From: Burkholderia aenigmatica
GTDB lineage: Bacteria; Pseudomonadota; Gammaproteobacteria; Burkholderiales; Burkholderiaceae
Direction: 5' to 3'
Length of the DNA stretch: 64,000 nt
Assembly: GCF_902499175.1 (NCBI RefSeq)
Contig: NZ_CABVQC010000037.1
Span: 1 to 64,000, forward strand
The notes under the pieces are model-generated. The model saw nothing but the letters and a program-made list of their open reading frames with translations. It did not search any database and was not told the DNA's origin. Position 1 is the first letter of the stretch. Each line of letters begins with the position of its first letter. Position numbers and translations under genes: made by a program. Below are positions 17,327 to 24,563 of the stretch, piece by piece.

Positions 17327-18859
17327 TCAGTCGTCGGAACCGTCCGAGGTGTCCGGTGCCTGCTCGGCGGCACCTTCACCCGGCTTGCGGTTTCGCACAC
17401 CGCCGCGGCGGCGCCGCTTGCGGGGCGATTTTTCCTTCGAGCCGCCTTGCGTGAGCAATGCCTCGCGAGCGGCCGCGTCGCCTTCGATGAAATCCGTCCA
17501 CCACTGTCCGACTTCCGCATCGAGCTCGCCGGATTCGCAGCGTAACAGGAGGAAATCATACCCCGCTCTAAACCTTTGGTGTTCCAGCAGCCGCATCGCG
17601 CTGCGGCCCGAGCGTTTCTCGAGGCGCAGCTGCAGGCCCCAGATCTCGCGCATGTCGGCCGAATAACGCTTGTGGATCGCGAGCTTCTCGGTCTGCATGT
17701 CGAGCACGTCGTCCATCGCGCGATGGAGCGCCGGCACCGGGATTTCGCCTTCGGCCGTGTATTGCTCGAAGCGCTGGCGCATGTCGTGCCACAGCAGCGT
17801 CGCGAACAGGAAGCCCGGTGAGACCGGCTTGCCGGCGCGCACGCGTGCATCGGTGTTGTTCAGCGCGAGCGTGATGAACTTCTCGCCCTGCGGCTGTTCG
17901 AGCACGACGTCGAGCAACGGCAACAGCCCGTGGTGCAGGCCTTCCTTGCGCAGCTGCTTCAGGCACGCGAGTGCGTGGCCCGACAGCAGCAGCTTCAGCA
18001 TTTCGTCGAACAGGCGCGCGGCCGGCACGTTGTTGATCAGGTCGGCGAGCCCGCTGATCGGCTCGCGCGTATGCGGCTCGATCTCGAAACCGAGCTTCGC
18101 CGCGAAGCGCACGACGCGCAGCATCCGCACCGGATCCTCGCGGAAGCGCGTGGCCGGGTCGCCGATCATCCGCAACAGGCGGGCGCGCATGTCGGCCATC
18201 CCGTCGTGGTAGTCGAGCACCGTCTGCGTCGACGGGTCGTAGTACATCGCGTTGATCGTGAAGTCGCGGCGCGCGGCATCTTCGTGCTGCTCGCCCCACA
18301 CGTTGTCGCGCAGCACACGGCCGCTCGCGTCGACTGCGTGCGTGCGGCGATCGAGTTCGTCGCGCTTCAGGCGCTTCGGCGGCTCCGAGGCGGCCGCCTC
18401 GGGTGGCGCATCGACCAGTGCGCGGAACGTCGACACTTCGATCAACTCCTGGCCGAACTGCACGTGGACGATCTGGAAGCGGCGGCCGATCAGGCGTGCG
18501 CGGCGGAACAGGCGCTGCACTTCGGTCGGCGTTGCGTCGGTCGCGACGTCGAAGTCCTTCGGCGCGATGCCGAGCAGCAGGTCGCGTACTGCACCGCCGA
18601 CGATGAACGCACGGAAGCCTGCCTGCTGCAGCGTGTCGGTCACGCGCACGGCATTCTTCGAGATCAGCGCCGGGTTGATGCCGTGCACGCTGGCCGGCAC
18701 AACGGTCGGTTCATGGTTGCTGCGCGGTTTCTTCGCGCCGCCTCGGGCGCCTTTCGACGCGCGCGGAGCAGGGGCCGCTTCGTCGGCCGGGGCCGCTGCG
18801 GGAGATGTTTGCTCGGTTTCGTCCTGACCGAGCAGCTTGCGGATGAATTTTTTGATCAC
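17327..18859 (-). CDS. pcnB: Poly(A) polymerase I
   Basis: This 510-residue protein uses a GTG start (18857-18859). AFIVGGAVRDLLLGIAPKDF and DVATDATPTEVQRLFRRARL form the nucleotidyltransferase head with its D-x-D, and RRDFTINAMYYD follows; this is the tRNA-NT/PAP family core. Long Lys/Arg-rich tails occur at both ends (GARGGAKKPRSNHEP at the front, SPRKRRRRGGVRNRKPG at the rear), as in proteobacterial PcnB, where they bind RNA. PcnB adds A tails that promote RNA decay. It starts 5 bp after the stop of the HAD phosphatase gene, so the two are probably coupled. Confidence 0.95.
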   Translation of the reverse strand: MIKKFIRKLLGQDETEQTSPAAAPADEAAPAPRASKGARGGAKKPRSNHEPTVVPASVHGINPALISKNAVRVTDTLQQAGFRAFIVGGAVRDLLLGIAPKDFDVATDATPTEVQRLFRRARLIGRRFQIVHVQFGQELIEVSTFRALVDAPPEAAASEPPKRLKRDELDRRTHAVDASGRVLRDNVWGEQHEDAARRDFTINAMYYDPSTQTVLDYHDGMADMRARLLRMIGDPATRFREDPVRMLRVVRFAAKLGFEIEPHTREPISGLADLINNVPAARLFDEMLKLLLSGHALACLKQLRKEGLHHGLLPLLDVVLEQPQGEKFITLALNNTDARVRAGKPVSPGFLFATLLWHDMRQRFEQYTAEGEIPVPALHRAMDDVLDMQTEKLAIHKRYSADMREIWGLQLRLEKRSGRSAMRLLEHQRFRAGYDFLLLRCESGELDAEVGQWWTDFIEGDAAAREALLTQGGSKEKSPRKRRRRGGVRNRKPGEGAAEQAPDTSDGSDD

Positions 18860-18864
18860 GACGT

Positions 18865-19542
18865 TCAGAAGAGATCGAGGATGCGCCAGCCGCGGTTGCT
18901 TGCATGCGCACGCAGCGTGTCGTCAGGGTTGGTCGCGATCGGGTCGGTGACTTTCTCGAGCAACGGAATGTCGTTGTGCGAGTCGCTGTAGAAATAGGTG
19001 TGCGCGAAGTCGCTCCATTGCTTGCCGAGCGACGCGAGCCACGCTTCGGTTCGCACGATCTTGCCTTCGCGATAGCTCGGCGTACCGGTCGGCCGGCCCG
19101 TGTACGGCGAATCGGGATGCCCGTCGGTCGTTTCGACCTCGCAGGCGATCAACGTGTCGACGCCGAACGCGGTGGCGATCGGGCGCGTGATGAATTCGTT
19201 GGTCGCCGTCACGACGCAGCACAGGTCGCCCGCATCGAGGTGCTTGCGCACGAGCTCGAGCGCGGCGGGTGTCATGGCGGGGCGGATCACCTCGTGCATG
19301 TACTGTTCGTGCCATTCGGCGAGCTGCGCGCGCGAATACTTCGCGAGCGGCGTGAGCATCGCCGTGAGGTACGCGTGGATGTCGAGCTTGCCGGCCTTGT
19401 AGTCGGCGAAGAACTGATCGTTCTGACGCGAGAAGCTTTCCGCGTCGACGATACCGAGCTTCACCATGAAGCGGCCCCATTCGTGGTCGCTATCGGTCGG
19501 GATCAGCGTGTGATCGAGGTCAAAGAGTGCCAGATTAGTCAT
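18865..19542 (-). CDS. HAD-superfamily phosphatase (SerB-like, IB subfamily)
   Basis: There are 225 residues from the ATG at 19540-19542. MTNLALFDLDHTLIPTDSD gives HAD motif I (DxDxT). VVTATNEFITRPIA is motif II, and FYSDSHNDIPLLEKV is the motif IV region (SDSxxD). The cap is helical (ESFSRQNDQFFADYKAGKLD). It resembles the small HAD hydrolases found beside hda and pcnB in beta-proteobacteria and relatives of phosphoserine or histidinol phosphatases; the substrate is not known from sequence. It lies 11 bp after hda and 5 bp before pcnB on the same strand. Confidence 0.9.
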   Translation of the reverse strand: MTNLALFDLDHTLIPTDSDHEWGRFMVKLGIVDAESFSRQNDQFFADYKAGKLDIHAYLTAMLTPLAKYSRAQLAEWHEQYMHEVIRPAMTPAALELVRKHLDAGDLCCVVTATNEFITRPIATAFGVDTLIACEVETTDGHPDSPYTGRPTGTPSYREGKIVRTEAWLASLGKQWSDFAHTYFYSDSHNDIPLLEKVTDPIATNPDDTLRAHASNRGWRILDLF

Positions 19543-19553
19543 GGAAGCGCATT

Positions 19554-20288
19554 TTACTCGAAGCGGTTCGGGCCCGTGCCCGGTGGTGTGATGTCGTCGC
19601 CGGGACGCGCCAGCATGCGGCGCAGCAACGGCAGCGTGACGGCGCGTTTTTGCTCGAGCGAAAAGCGGTCGAGCGCGTCGAGCAGCGCCATCAGGCTTGG
19701 CATGTCGCGACGGAAATGGGTCAGCAGGTAGGCGGCGATGTCGTCGGTGAGCGCGATCCCGCGCTCCTTCGCCGCGAGCTTGAGCACGGCGATCTTGCCG
19801 GCGTCGGACGGCGGCGACAGGTGGAACACGAGCCCCCAGCCGAGGCGCGTGCGGAGATCCTCGCGCACGTCGAGCGCGAGCGGCGCCGTGGGGCCTGCCG
19901 CGACGAACGCGCTCGACGGATGCGCGCGCACTTCGTTGAACAGGTTGAACAGCGCGACCTGCTGCGCGTCGCTCATCCGGTCGCAGTCGTCGATCGCGTA
20001 GATGCCGATGCGCGGGTCGAACGTGAACGCGCCGAGCGGGCTTTGCGGCGTCAGGTAGCGCGCATAGCCATACGACGCGTCGCTCACGAGCGCCTGCAGC
20101 AGATGGGTGCGGCCGCAGCCGGGCTCGCCCCAGATGTAGAACGATCGATCCGGCACGGGGCCCGCCGCGAGCGCGAGGTCGAGCTTCTGCAGGCGCGAGA
20201 TGAGCTCGTCGTTCTCCTCGTTCATGATGAAGTTGTCGAACGTGGCGGGCGGCGGCGTGCCGAGATCGAGCGTCAGTTGACGGGACAC
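19554..20288 (-). CDS. hda: DnaA regulatory inactivator Hda
   Basis: There are 244 residues with a GTG start at 20286-20288, giving MSRQLTLDLGTPPPATFDNF. The LTLDL segment near the start is the clamp-binding motif of Hda. The rest is a DnaA-type AAA+ domain: FYIWGEPGCGRTHLLQALV (P-loop), IYAIDDCDRM (Walker B) and RRDMPSLMALLDALDRFSLE. With the beta clamp, Hda stimulates ATP hydrolysis by DnaA and limits re-initiation. An in-frame ATG 51 bp upstream is less likely because the clamp motif should be at the N-terminus. It leads the minus-strand run hda-HAD-pcnB-folK-dNK-panB and is divergent from purM. Confidence 0.92.
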   Translation of the reverse strand: MSRQLTLDLGTPPPATFDNFIMNEENDELISRLQKLDLALAAGPVPDRSFYIWGEPGCGRTHLLQALVSDASYGYARYLTPQSPLGAFTFDPRIGIYAIDDCDRMSDAQQVALFNLFNEVRAHPSSAFVAAGPTAPLALDVREDLRTRLGWGLVFHLSPPSDAGKIAVLKLAAKERGIALTDDIAAYLLTHFRRDMPSLMALLDALDRFSLEQKRAVTLPLLRRMLARPGDDITPPGTGPNRFE

Positions 20289-20500
20289 AACAGTCACAAT
20301 GCGGGTCGGTTGAAAATACGCGTGCCGTACGCCGGGCACGCGCCGGGAACTGCGCCTTCATGGGCTTCACGCGCGCCCGCACGCACGGCGCCACGCCGGT
20401 TTCGGCGCGGTTCGCTCGGCGATGAAAACGGGGACGTGTTGACCAAGATGCAATCCCTGACGATTCGGTGCTGGGAATTCCGGCCAACCGGCCGGCTTCG

Positions 20501-20519
20501 GGTAAAATCGCATTTTACC
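20501..20519. promoter_or_regulatory. Inverted repeat overlapping the likely purM promoter
   Basis: GGTAAAAT-CGC-ATTTTACC is a perfect 8-bp inverted repeat centred 29 bp upstream of the purM ATG. TAAAAT inside it could serve as a -10 box. It does not resemble the enterobacterial PurR operator. It could be a repressor site or a coincidence of the -10. Confidence 0.35.
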
Positions 20520-20538
20520 GACCTTCTCGCATTCCCCC

Positions 20539-21594
20539 ATGAATCCTCCGAAATCCGCTCCTGACGCTCAGGGTCTGTCCTATCGCGACGCAGGTGTCGA
20601 CATCGACGCGGGCGACGCACTCATCGACAAGATCAAGCCTTTTGCGAAGAAAACCCTGCGCGACGGCGTGCTCGGCGGCATCGGCGGGTTCGGCGCGCTG
20701 TTCGAAGTGCCGAAGAAGTACAAGGAGCCCGTGCTCGTGTCGGGCACCGACGGCGTGGGCACCAAGCTCAAGCTGGCGTTTCATCTGAACAAACACGACA
20801 CCGTCGGCCAGGATCTCGTCGCGATGAGCGTGAACGACATCCTCGTGCAGGGCGCCGAGCCGCTGTTCTTCCTCGACTACTTCGCGTGCGGCAAGCTCGA
20901 CGTCGACACCGCTGCAACGGTCGTCAAGGGCATCGCGCAGGGTTGCGAACTGTCGGGCTGCGCGCTGATCGGCGGTGAAACGGCCGAAATGCCGGGCATG
21001 TACCCGGACGGCGAATACGACCTGGCCGGTTTCGCGGTCGGCGCGGTCGAGAAGAGCAAGATCATCGACGGCAGCACGATCGCCGAAGGCGACGTGGTGC
21101 TGGGCCTCGCATCGAGCGGCATCCACTCGAACGGCTTCTCGCTCGTGCGCAAGATCATCGAGCGTGCGAATCCCGACCTGTCGGCCGATTTCCACGGCCG
21201 CTCGCTGGCCGACGCGCTGATGGCGCCGACGCGCATCTACGTGAAGCCGCTGCTCGCGCTGATGCAGAAGCTGTCGGTGAAGGGCATGGCGCACATCACG
21301 GGCGGTGGTCTCGTCGAGAACATTCCGCGCGTGCTGCGCGAAGGCCTCACCGCCGAGCTGGACCAGAACGCATGGCCGCTGCCGCCGCTGTTCAAGTGGC
21401 TGCAGGAGCACGGCGGTGTCGCCGATGCGGAAATGCACCGCGTGTTCAACTGCGGCATTGGCATGGCCGTGATCGTCTCGGCGGCCGATGCCGACGCAGC
21501 GATCGCCGACCTGACCGCCGCCGGCGAACAGGTGTGGAAGATCGGCACCGTGCGTGCGACCCGCGAAGGCGAGGCGCAGACGGTCGTGGTCTGA
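20539..21594 (+). CDS. purM: Phosphoribosylformylglycinamidine cyclo-ligase (AIR synthetase)
   Basis: There are 351 residues. LSYRDAGVDIDAGDALIDKI is the family N-terminal signature, VLVSGTDGVGTKLKLAF and MSVNDILVQGAEPLFFLDYF bind ATP and metal, and ALIGGETAEMPGMY and HITGGGLVENIPRVL are further conserved PurM motifs. The enzyme closes the imidazole ring to form aminoimidazole ribonucleotide in purine synthesis. It is divergent from hda and followed by a strong terminator. Confidence 0.98.
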   Translation: MNPPKSAPDAQGLSYRDAGVDIDAGDALIDKIKPFAKKTLRDGVLGGIGGFGALFEVPKKYKEPVLVSGTDGVGTKLKLAFHLNKHDTVGQDLVAMSVNDILVQGAEPLFFLDYFACGKLDVDTAATVVKGIAQGCELSGCALIGGETAEMPGMYPDGEYDLAGFAVGAVEKSKIIDGSTIAEGDVVLGLASSGIHSNGFSLVRKIIERANPDLSADFHGRSLADALMAPTRIYVKPLLALMQKLSVKGMAHITGGGLVENIPRVLREGLTAELDQNAWPLPPLFKWLQEHGGVADAEMHRVFNCGIGMAVIVSAADADAAIADLTAAGEQVWKIGTVRATREGEAQTVVV

Positions 21595-21622
21595 CGCACT
21601 GCCTGCAGCAGATGCAGCAAGG

Positions 21623-21658
21623 AAAGCCGCCCGGAGTCGATCCGGGCGGCTTTTTTTT
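21623..21658. terminator. Intrinsic terminator after purM
   Basis: AAAGCCGCCCGGA at 21623-21635 and TCCGGGCGGCTTT at 21641-21653 form a perfect stem around GTCGA, followed by a run of T to 21658. The AAA at the 5' side is short, so it serves purM better than the opposing tetA-like gene. Confidence 0.9.
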
Positions 21659-21693
21659 CGGGCGTCGCGCGGCGGACGGACGCCCGCCGACGC

Positions 21694-22887
21694 TCATGCG
21701 GACGGCCGTGTCGCGCCCGCTGGCCGCGCACCGGCCAGCAACGGCGGGACGAGCAGATAGAGCAGCGCCGCCGCGGCCCAGACGAGCCCCGGCCACGTCG
21801 CGCGTGTCGCCGCATAGGTTGCGGTGACGACCAGCGGCCCCGCGACGCCGATCAGGCTCGCCACGCTCGCGAGTGCGCCTTGCAGTTCGCCCTGGCGTGC
21901 ATCGTCGACCTGCCGCGCGAGCATCGCCTGCAACGCCGGCAGCGTCATGCCGCCCGCCGCGAACAGCGGCAGCAGCGCGAACGGCACCCACGCGGCGGTC
22001 GCGAACGCGATCGCCGCGAGCCCGAGCGCGTCGCCCGCGAGGCCCAGTGCGAGCGCGCGGCGTTCGCCGAGCCGCGCGATCAGCGGCCCGATTGCGAATG
22101 CTTGCGCGAGTGCATGACATGCACCGTAGCCCGCGAGCGACAGCCCCGCGATCGGCGTCGACCAGCCGAAATGTTCCTGGCCGTACAGGATCCATAGCGT
22201 CGCGGGTGCCTGCGACACCAGCGCCACGATCACGTAAATGCCGATCAGCGGTACGAGCGCCGGTGCGCCGCTCAGCCTGCGCAGGCTGGCGAACGGGTTG
22301 AGCGCGCCGACCGCATGGCCTTCGCGGGCCGAACGCGGCCGCGATTCCGGCAGCGCGCGCCAGACGAGCGCGAGATTGAGCGCATTGAGCACGGCGGCCG
22401 CGACGAACGGCGCGCGCACATGCAGCGCGCCGAGCAGGCCGCCGATCAACGGGCCCGCGATGAAGCCGATACCCATCATTGCACCGAGCTGGCCGAAGCG
22501 TCGTGCGCGGTCGGGTTCGGCGGTGACGTCGGTCATGTATGCAGTCGCGACCGCGACGTTCGCGCCGGTGATGCCCGCGATCAGCCGCCCGACGTACAGC
22601 CACGCGAGCGTCGGCGCGAGCGCCATCAGCAGGTAGTCGAGCGCCGCGCCCGCGAGCGACATGAGCAGGACGGGCCGGCGGCCGAAGCGGTCGCTCAGCG
22701 CGCCGAGCAGCGGGGCGCACAGGAACTGCGCGAACGCGTACAGCGCGAGCAGGATCCCGTAGTGGGTGTCGGTGCTGCTCGCGTCGGCAAGCGAGCGCAG
22801 CAGCCCGGGCAGGATCGGCATCACGATCCCGACGCCGATCGCGTCGAGCAGGACCGTGGCCAGGATGGCAATCAGGGACGGATTCAA
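21694..22887 (-). CDS. TetA-like major facilitator efflux pump
   Basis: This 397-residue, 12-helix transporter starts with TTG at 22885-22887 (MNPSLIAILATVLLDAIGVG). The first loop carries the MFS motif A GALSDRFGRRPVLL, and the antiporter motif C region reads IAGPLIGGLLGAL. The length and N-terminus (LDAIGVGIVMPILPGLL) match the Tet(A)/Tet(G) 12-TM group of tetracycline/H+ antiporters, which act in the inner membrane. Two tet operators and a divergent tetR support tetracycline-type regulation. Whether it confers resistance cannot be told from sequence; the high-GC codon use matches the neighbouring core genes, which argues against recent plasmid origin. Confidence 0.88.
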   Translation of the reverse strand: MNPSLIAILATVLLDAIGVGIVMPILPGLLRSLADASSTDTHYGILLALYAFAQFLCAPLLGALSDRFGRRPVLLMSLAGAALDYLLMALAPTLAWLYVGRLIAGITGANVAVATAYMTDVTAEPDRARRFGQLGAMMGIGFIAGPLIGGLLGALHVRAPFVAAAVLNALNLALVWRALPESRPRSAREGHAVGALNPFASLRRLSGAPALVPLIGIYVIVALVSQAPATLWILYGQEHFGWSTPIAGLSLAGYGACHALAQAFAIGPLIARLGERRALALGLAGDALGLAAIAFATAAWVPFALLPLFAAGGMTLPALQAMLARQVDDARQGELQGALASVASLIGVAGPLVVTATYAATRATWPGLVWAAAALLYLLVPPLLAGARPAGATRPSA

Positions 22888-22894
22888 GAGCGTG

Positions 22895-22913
22895 ACTCTA
22901 TCGGTGATAGAGT
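22895..22913. promoter_or_regulatory. tet operator O1
   Basis: ACTCTATCGGTGATAGAGT is a palindrome closely matching known tetO sequences (CTATC...GATAG half-sites). It lies 7 bp upstream of the TTG start of the tetA-like gene, so bound TetR would block that promoter. Confidence 0.85.
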
Positions 22914-22932
22914 GGCGATTATTCCACAGCTT

Positions 22933-22951
22933 TCCCTATCGGTGATAGAGA
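22933..22951. promoter_or_regulatory. tet operator O2 overlapping the tetR start
   Basis: TCCCTATCGGTGATAGAGA differs from the classic tetO2 of Tn10 by one central base (CGG for CAG). Its last base is the A of the tetR ATG, so TetR would repress its own synthesis. It lies 19 bp from O1. Confidence 0.85.
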
Positions 22952-23583
22952 TGAAGGACACAGGGGCGCGGCTGACGCGCGACACGGTACTGCGCGCGGC
23001 GCTCGAACTGCTCGATGAAGTCGGCATCGACGGGCTGTCGACGCGGAAGCTCGCCGAGCGGCTCGGCGTGCAGTCGCCGACGCTTTACTGGCATTTCCGG
23101 AACAAGGCCGAACTGCTCGACGCGATGGCCGAGGCGATCATGCTCGAGCGTCACGATGGGTCGCTGCCGCGACCGGGCGACGCGTGGGATGCGTGGCTGG
23201 TCGACAACGCGCGCAGTTTCCGTCGCGCGCTGCTGGCGTATCGCGACGGCGCGCGCCTGCATGCCGGCACGCGGCCGCGCGCGCTGCATTTCAGCTCGAT
23301 CGAACGCAAGGTCGCGCTGCTCGGCAATGCGGGTTTCGCGCCGGACGAAGCAGTCGACGTGATGTATGCGCTGGGCCGCTTCGTGGTGGGCTGGGTGCTG
23401 GAAGAGCAGGCGGAACCGGGCGGCGACGCCGATGCGCCGCTGCCGGATGCGGCCGAGTATCCGCTGCTCGCGAAGGGCTGGGCCGCGCTGCGCGAGCGCA
23501 GCGGCGACGAGGCGTTCGAGCGTGGGGGCGCGTGGATCGTCGATGGCGCCCGCGCGCGCCTCGCAGCGCGCGAGCGCGGCTGA
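22951..23583 (+). CDS. tetR: TetR-type tetracycline repressor
   Basis: There are 210 residues from the ATG at 22951. The helix-turn-helix is LSTRKLAERLGVQSPTLYWH at about residues 30-49, almost identical in pattern to TetR class B-type repressors (LGVEQPTLYWH). NKAELLDAMAEAIMLERH continues that similarity, and the C-terminal domain has the size of TetR ligand-binding cores. It should bind the two operators between it and the tetA-like gene and release them on binding a tetracycline-like ligand. A longer frame upstream (from 22315) is antisense to the pump and not real. Confidence 0.92.
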   Translation: MKDTGARLTRDTVLRAALELLDEVGIDGLSTRKLAERLGVQSPTLYWHFRNKAELLDAMAEAIMLERHDGSLPRPGDAWDAWLVDNARSFRRALLAYRDGARLHAGTRPRALHFSSIERKVALLGNAGFAPDEAVDVMYALGRFVVGWVLEEQAEPGGDADAPLPDAAEYPLLAKGWAALRERSGDEAFERGGAWIVDGARARLAARERG

Positions 23584-23588
23584 CGCGG

Positions 23589-24563
23589 TCAGCCCGATGT
23601 GCTGCTGTCGAGCACGCGTTCGAGCGCGTCGAGTGCGCGGGCCGTCGAGTCCGGCGCGATGCAGTCGACGACGATCCGTTCCGGCATCGCGCGCAGCCAG
23701 GTGATCTGGCGCTTGCAGAGCTGGCGCGTCGCGAAGATGCCCTTGTCGCGCATCGTCCGGTAGTCGGTGTCGCCGTCGAGGAATTCCCACGCCTGCCGGT
23801 AGCCGACGCAGCGCATCGACGGCAGGTCGGGATGGAGGTCTTCGCGACGGCGCAGCCGCTCGACTTCGTCGATGAAGCCCGCGTCGAGCATCGCGTCGAA
23901 GCGCTGCGCGATCCGTGCGTGCAGTACCGCGCGATCGGACGGTTCGAGCGCGACCGGCACGAAGCGGTACGCGGCGGCCGCATCGTCGGTGCGTCGCGGC
24001 GCGGCGAGCAGCACCGACATCGGCTGCCCGCTCAGCGTGAACACTTCGAGCGCCCGCTGGATCCGTTGCGAATCGTTCGGCGCGAGCCGCGCGGCCGTAT
24101 CGGGATCGACTTGCGCGAGCCGCGCGTGCAGCGCGGGCCAGCCGTCGCGCTCGGCTTCGGCATCGAGGGTCGCGCGCACGTCCGGATCGGCGCCCGGCAG
24201 GTCGTTGAGCCCCTGCGTCAGCGCCTTGTAGTACAGCATCGTGCCGCCCGCGAGCAGCGGCGTGCGGCCGCGCGCGGCGATCTCGTCGATCAGGCGCAGC
24301 GTGTCCGCGCGGAAACTCGCGGCCGAATACGCGTCGGCCGGATCGATGATGTCGATCAGGTGGTGCGGCACGCTCGCGCGCTCGTCGCGCGACGGCTTCG
24401 CGGTGCCGATATCCATGTCGCGGTAGACGAGCGCCGAATCGACGCTGACGATCTCGATCGGGCGGCGCGCGGCGAGCGCCAGCGCCGCGGCCGTCTTGCC
24501 CGAAGCGGTGGGGCCGAGCAGGCAGGCGATCGTCGTCGGGCTGGAGTGCGGTGCTGCGCTCAT
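23589..24563 (-). CDS. miaA: tRNA dimethylallyltransferase
   Basis: There are 324 residues from the ATG at 24561-24563. The P-loop GPTASGKT is at residues 17-24. EIVSVDSALVYRDMDIGTAKPS, HHLIDIIDP and LLAGGTMLYYKALTQGL are the standard MiaA motifs, and DLPSMRCVGYRQAW with ATRQLCKRQITWLR occurs near the end. It prenylates A37 of tRNAs reading UNN codons. Its ATG overlaps the mutL stop (AATGA), so it is translationally coupled to mutL. An upstream in-frame ATG (24635) lies within mutL and is not preferred. Confidence 0.96.
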   Translation of the reverse strand: MSAAPHSSPTTIACLLGPTASGKTAAALALAARRPIEIVSVDSALVYRDMDIGTAKPSRDERASVPHHLIDIIDPADAYSAASFRADTLRLIDEIAARGRTPLLAGGTMLYYKALTQGLNDLPGADPDVRATLDAEAERDGWPALHARLAQVDPDTAARLAPNDSQRIQRALEVFTLSGQPMSVLLAAPRRTDDAAAAYRFVPVALEPSDRAVLHARIAQRFDAMLDAGFIDEVERLRRREDLHPDLPSMRCVGYRQAWEFLDGDTDYRTMRDKGIFATRQLCKRQITWLRAMPERIVVDCIAPDSTARALDALERVLDSSTSG

